DNA of 64,000 bases from the NCBI GenBank assembly GCA_965217135.1, contig OZ244249.1:4092001-4156000 (forward strand), written 5' to 3'. The notes below the pieces were generated by a model. That model was not told the origin of the DNA and did not search any database. It worked only from the letters and a program-made list of their open reading frames with translations. Both the position numbers and the translations under genes were made by a program. How positions within the stretch are numbered: position 1 is the first letter of the stretch; every line of letters starts with the position of its first letter. This document shows, piece by piece, positions 61,299-64,000 of this stretch. This DNA comes from HXMU1420-2 sp017643305. GTDB lineage: Bacteria; Pseudomonadota; Alphaproteobacteria; Rhodobacterales; Rhodobacteraceae.

Positions 61299-62096
61299 GT
61301 GAATTACGATACTCTAATCCCCGTTATCCGGAAACTGGCGCTCGAAGCGGGCGAAAAGATCCTGGAAATCTATAATGCGGATGATTTCGACGTGAAGGTA
61401 AAGTCGGACGACAGCCCCGTGACCGAAGCGGACGAAGCAGCTGACGCGATCATTTCCGCCGGTTTGCGAGACGCGTTTCCAGATGTAACGCTGGTGACCG
61501 AGGAACAATCTGCGTCGCATTCCGAAAGCTCGGACACGTTCCTGATCGTGGATCCGCTGGACGGAACCAAGGAATTCATCAACCGGCGCGGTGATTTCAC
61601 AGTCAACATCGCGCTGGTCGAAAACGGCGTTCCCACACGCGGCGTCGTTTACGCACCGGCCAAAGACCGGATGTTCTTCACCCTAGCAGATGGCACCACT
61701 GTTGAAGAAGCCGGACCGTTCCAGGCGGACAAGATCGGGGAAACCAAGCCGATCCGCGTATCTGACCCCAAAAATGGCGCGCTGATGGTGGTGGCCTCCA
61801 AATCGCATCGCGACCAGGCTACAGACGATTACATCAGCCAATACAACGTGCGGGACATGACCAGCGCCGGGTCGTCGATGAAGTTCTGCCTGATCGCGGC
61901 GGGTGAAGCCGACCTCTACCCGCGTCTGGGCCGCACGATGGAATGGGACACGGCCGCAGCCGATGCCGTTCTGCGCGGTGCGGGCGGTCAGGTGGTGCGG
62001 TTCGATGACCTGACCCCGCTGACTTACGGCAAGGAAGGATATGCCAACCCGTTCTTCATTGCACATGCGCCAGGTGTGGAGCTGAAATCCGCCTGA
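61299..62096 (+). CDS. cysQ: 3'(2'),5'-bisphosphate nucleotidase CysQ
   Basis: 265 residues of the inositol-monophosphatase fold. SDDSPVTEADEAADAIISAG, LVTEEQSA, FLIVDPLDGTKEFINRRGDF (metal-binding DPLDGTKEF signature) and GRTMEWDTAAADAVLRGAGG identify CysQ. It removes phosphate from PAP formed during sulfate transfer. It overlaps kdsB by one base. A link to sulfated surface polysaccharide is possible but not shown. Confidence 0.95.
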   Translation: MNYDTLIPVIRKLALEAGEKILEIYNADDFDVKVKSDDSPVTEADEAADAIISAGLRDAFPDVTLVTEEQSASHSESSDTFLIVDPLDGTKEFINRRGDFTVNIALVENGVPTRGVVYAPAKDRMFFTLADGTTVEEAGPFQADKIGETKPIRVSDPKNGALMVVASKSHRDQATDDYISQYNVRDMTSAGSSMKFCLIAAGEADLYPRLGRTMEWDTAAADAVLRGAGGQVVRFDDLTPLTYGKEGYANPFFIAHAPGVELKSA

Positions 62097-62896
62097 TGTC
62101 CGTCCTGATTGTCATCCCTGCGCGCTACGCATCGACCCGCTATCCGGGCAAGCCGCTGGTGGCCCTGAAGGGCGCAAGCGGCGTGGCGCGCAGCCTGATC
62201 GAACGCAGCTGGGCCGCAGCCTGTTCCGTAGATGGCGTTGACCGAGTGGTTGTGGCCACGGATGACACACTAATCGCGGAAGCGTCCCAGGCGTTTGGGG
62301 CCGAGGTTGTGATGACCTCTGACCAGTGGCTAAACGGGACCGAGCGCGTGTCCGAAGCGCATGAGAAACTGGGCGGAGAGTATGAAATTGTCGTCAACCT
62401 GCAAGGCGATGCGCCGCTGACCCCACCCTGGTTTGTCGAAAACCTCATTGAGGGTATGCGCGATGCGCCGTCTGCCGGAGTGGCCACACCAGTGCTGCGC
62501 TGTGACGGTGCCGCTCTGAACGGGTTTCTGGCGGACCGCCGCGTGGGCAGGGTCGGCGGTACAACAGCCGTATTCGCGGCGGACCACAGCGCGCTGTATT
62601 TCTCCAAGGAAGTTATCCCCTACACCGGCAAGCCCTATGCCGACAGCGATGAAACCCCAGTATTCCACCACGTTGGCGTTTATGCTTACCGGCCAGACGC
62701 ATTGGCCGCCTACCCGACCTGGCCGGTAGGCCGGTTGGAGCAGCTGGAAGGACTGGAGCAGCTGCGGTTCATGGAAAACGGGCGCACGGTGCTCTGCGTG
62801 GAGGTCGAGGCGCGCGACCGCCAGTTCTGGGAATTGAATAACCCCGAGGACGTCCCAAGGCTGGAGGCCATGATGGCCGACATGGGTCTGGAATGA
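62096..62896 (+). CDS. kdsB: 3-deoxy-manno-octulosonate cytidylyltransferase-like protein KdsB
   Basis: 266 residues: VIPARYASTRYPGKPLVALK nucleotide-binding opening, VVVATDDTLIAEASQAFGAE, VVNLQGDAPLTPPWFVENLI and HVGVYAYRPDALAAYPTWPV, all KdsB motifs. It activates Kdo to CMP-Kdo for LPS or capsule. In the common QGDEP motif, Glu is replaced by Ala (QGDAP). That and the divergent substrate loop may mark a variant sugar. It overlaps the glycosyltransferase start by 4 bp. Confidence 0.9.
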   Translation: MSVLIVIPARYASTRYPGKPLVALKGASGVARSLIERSWAAACSVDGVDRVVVATDDTLIAEASQAFGAEVVMTSDQWLNGTERVSEAHEKLGGEYEIVVNLQGDAPLTPPWFVENLIEGMRDAPSAGVATPVLRCDGAALNGFLADRRVGRVGGTTAVFAADHSALYFSKEVIPYTGKPYADSDETPVFHHVGVYAYRPDALAAYPTWPVGRLEQLEGLEQLRFMENGRTVLCVEVEARDRQFWELNNPEDVPRLEAMMADMGLE

Positions 62897-64000
62897 CCTC
62901 GGCGGCGGCGGTCAGCGTCGTCGTTGTCAGCCGGGAGCGGCCAGAGGCTCTGCGGCGTTGCCTGATTGGCCTGTCACAGCTTCGGTATTACCCATTTGAA
63001 ATTGTCGTGATCGTCGACAGCTTCAGCCGCGCGATCCTGCGGGAAATGCCGCAAGCAGCGCATATTAAGATCGTCGAGTTTGACGAACCCAACATATCCG
63101 AGGCGCGCAATATCGGCATTGCCCATGCGGATGGGGACGTAGTTGCCTTTATCGACGATGACGCGGTGCCAGAACCTAGTTGGCTGACGCACCTGACCGC
63201 TCCGTTCCAATACGCGGAAGTGGCAGCCTCTGCCGGGTTTGTGCGCGGGCGGAACGGGGTTTCCTGGCAATGGCGGGCCGAAACGGTGGACCGGACGGGG
63301 GTTTCGCGCCCTCTGGAGGTGGATGAGGTTCAGCCAACGCTATTGACCGGCACGCCGGAACAGGGCGTGAAGACGCAAGGCACTAACATGGCGTTCCGGC
63401 GCGAGGTGCTGGTCGAGATGGCGGGATTCGACCCGAATTACCGCTTTTTTCTGGATGAAACCGACCTGAATTTGCGTCTGGCCGCGCGGAATGCCTGTAC
63501 AGCCGTTGTGCCGCGCGCGGAGGTGCATCATGGCTTTGCCGAAAGCACGCGGCGGCGGCCCGACCGCGTGCCACGGGATTTGCGGGAAATTGGTGCAAGC
63601 TGGGCCGTGTTCCTGCGCCGCCATTGCGACACCGGGACCCGCAAGGGCGTTTGGGCGCGGATCCTGGCCTCGGAACGCCGCCGCCTCGTGCGGCACATGG
63701 TGGCGGGGCGATTGGAGCCACGTGATGTCCGGAGACTGATGCGGGGGCTTCGGCAAGGCCACAAGGAAGGCACCGAACGCCGTCAGAACCTCTTCCGCCC
63801 AATTCAGGATCTGGGCGGCGGGTTTCAAACTTTCCCTGCCAGCGATGCCGAATCCATGGTTGTGGCGGGCCGACGTATACGGGCCAAGGCGCTGCGGCAG
63901 GAAAGCCTGCAACAGGTTGCCTCTGGGCGAATCGTGACGATGATGCAGTTTTCGCGCACCAGCCGGTTTCACAAGATCACGTTTACCGATGACGGGTACT
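62893..64000 (+). CDS. family 2 glycosyltransferase, C-terminus beyond window
   Basis: At least 369 residues, open at the right edge. It starts at the ATG overlapping the kdsB stop (ATGA). SVVVVSRERPEALRRCLIGL, then EIVVIVDSFS, EPNISEARNIGIAHADGD and VVAFIDDDAVPEPSWLTHL form a GT-A fold with the DDD metal site; MAFRREVLVEMAGFDPNYRF and FLDETDLNLRL follow as in GT2 rhamnosyl-type enzymes. The C-terminal part after about 300 is not recognised. It probably adds a sugar to the polysaccharide handled by the neighbouring ABC-2 exporter. Confidence 0.9.
   Translation, partial: MTSAAAVSVVVVSRERPEALRRCLIGLSQLRYYPFEIVVIVDSFSRAILREMPQAAHIKIVEFDEPNISEARNIGIAHADGDVVAFIDDDAVPEPSWLTHLTAPFQYAEVAASAGFVRGRNGVSWQWRAETVDRTGVSRPLEVDEVQPTLLTGTPEQGVKTQGTNMAFRREVLVEMAGFDPNYRFFLDETDLNLRLAARNACTAVVPRAEVHHGFAESTRRRPDRVPRDLREIGASWAVFLRRHCDTGTRKGVWARILASERRRLVRHMVAGRLEPRDVRRLMRGLRQGHKEGTERRQNLFRPIQDLGGGFQTFPASDAESMVVAGRRIRAKALRQESLQQVASGRIVTMMQFSRTSRFHKITFTDDGY

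Noticed and set aside
1..64000. tRNA, rRNA or riboswitch
   Set aside because: Reading intergenic stretches, I saw no cloverleaf, rRNA segment or known aptamer core; a covariance-model search would be decisive and could not be run.

Overview
The window looks like a chromosomal segment of an alphaproteobacterium, most probably a marine Rhodobacterales (Roseobacter-group) bacterium. This is an inference from gene content: many TRAP and TAXI-TRAP carriers, a tripartite tricarboxylate (Tct) system, paired acyl-CoA dehydrogenases, a dnaK-dnaJ pair beside radC and alkB, and GGGAGG-type ribosome binding sites. The right end (about 54.9-64 kb) is conserved backbone. The rest is accessory catabolism interrupted by insertion sequences, decayed genes and repeats.

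Layout. (1) 0-7.7 kb, minus strand: acyl-CoA synthetase (cut by the edge), two acyl-CoA dehydrogenases, a nitronate monooxygenase-like flavoprotein, a membrane-anchored alpha/beta hydrolase, a Baeyer-Villiger-type monooxygenase and a TetR regulator. The same inverted repeat, TAATG-N5-CATTA, lies before the monooxygenase and before tetR. (2) 7.7-13.1 kb: a transporter remnant, a Cys-type sulfatase, a broken IS630 transposase, an exported cupin, and a tetR/SDR divergent pair. (3) 13.1-28.7 kb: catabolic cassettes separated by repeats. A 288-bp direct repeat brackets an alkylsulfatase/hydrolase/SCP2 cassette. The next block is an amidase plus branched-chain-type ABC transporter operon under a LuxR regulator. 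A 348-bp repeat carrying IS21-like ends lies outside both blocks, and a complete IS3 element abuts it. A wrecked tartrate dehydrogenase gene follows. (4) 28.7-34.7 kb: a TRAP transporter with an HMG-CoA-lyase-type enzyme and a CaiB-type CoA-transferase, divergent from a LysR regulator; this reads as a complete route for a free 3-hydroxy-3-methylglutarate-like diacid. (5) 35.2-39.9 kb: a visibly AT-richer signalling island with a membrane histidine kinase, a single-domain receiver, an OmpR-type regulator and a degenerate receiver-like protein, closed on the right by a damaged IS3 element. (6) 41-49 kb: glyoxalase-fold and muconolactone-isomerase-like genes, then a seven-gene TctCBA/sugar-acid operon with its own GntR regulator and a perfect GntR-type palindrome upstream. 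(7) 49.4-54.9 kb: a TAXI-TRAP transporter divergent from a cytoplasmic BisC-type molybdoenzyme. (8) 54.9-64 kb: radC, dnaJ, dnaK, alkB, an SH3 protein, an ABC-2 polysaccharide exporter subunit, cysQ, kdsB and a glycosyltransferase.

Working together: most accessory blocks pair a high-affinity importer with two to four enzymes and a local regulator. The first 18.6 kb suggests use of sulfated, hydrophobic (perhaps cyclic or branched) compounds: sulfatases release the alcohol, the Baeyer-Villiger enzyme and hydrolase open ketones or esters, and the CoA ligase and dehydrogenases feed beta-oxidation. The substrates are inference; the gene families are read directly.
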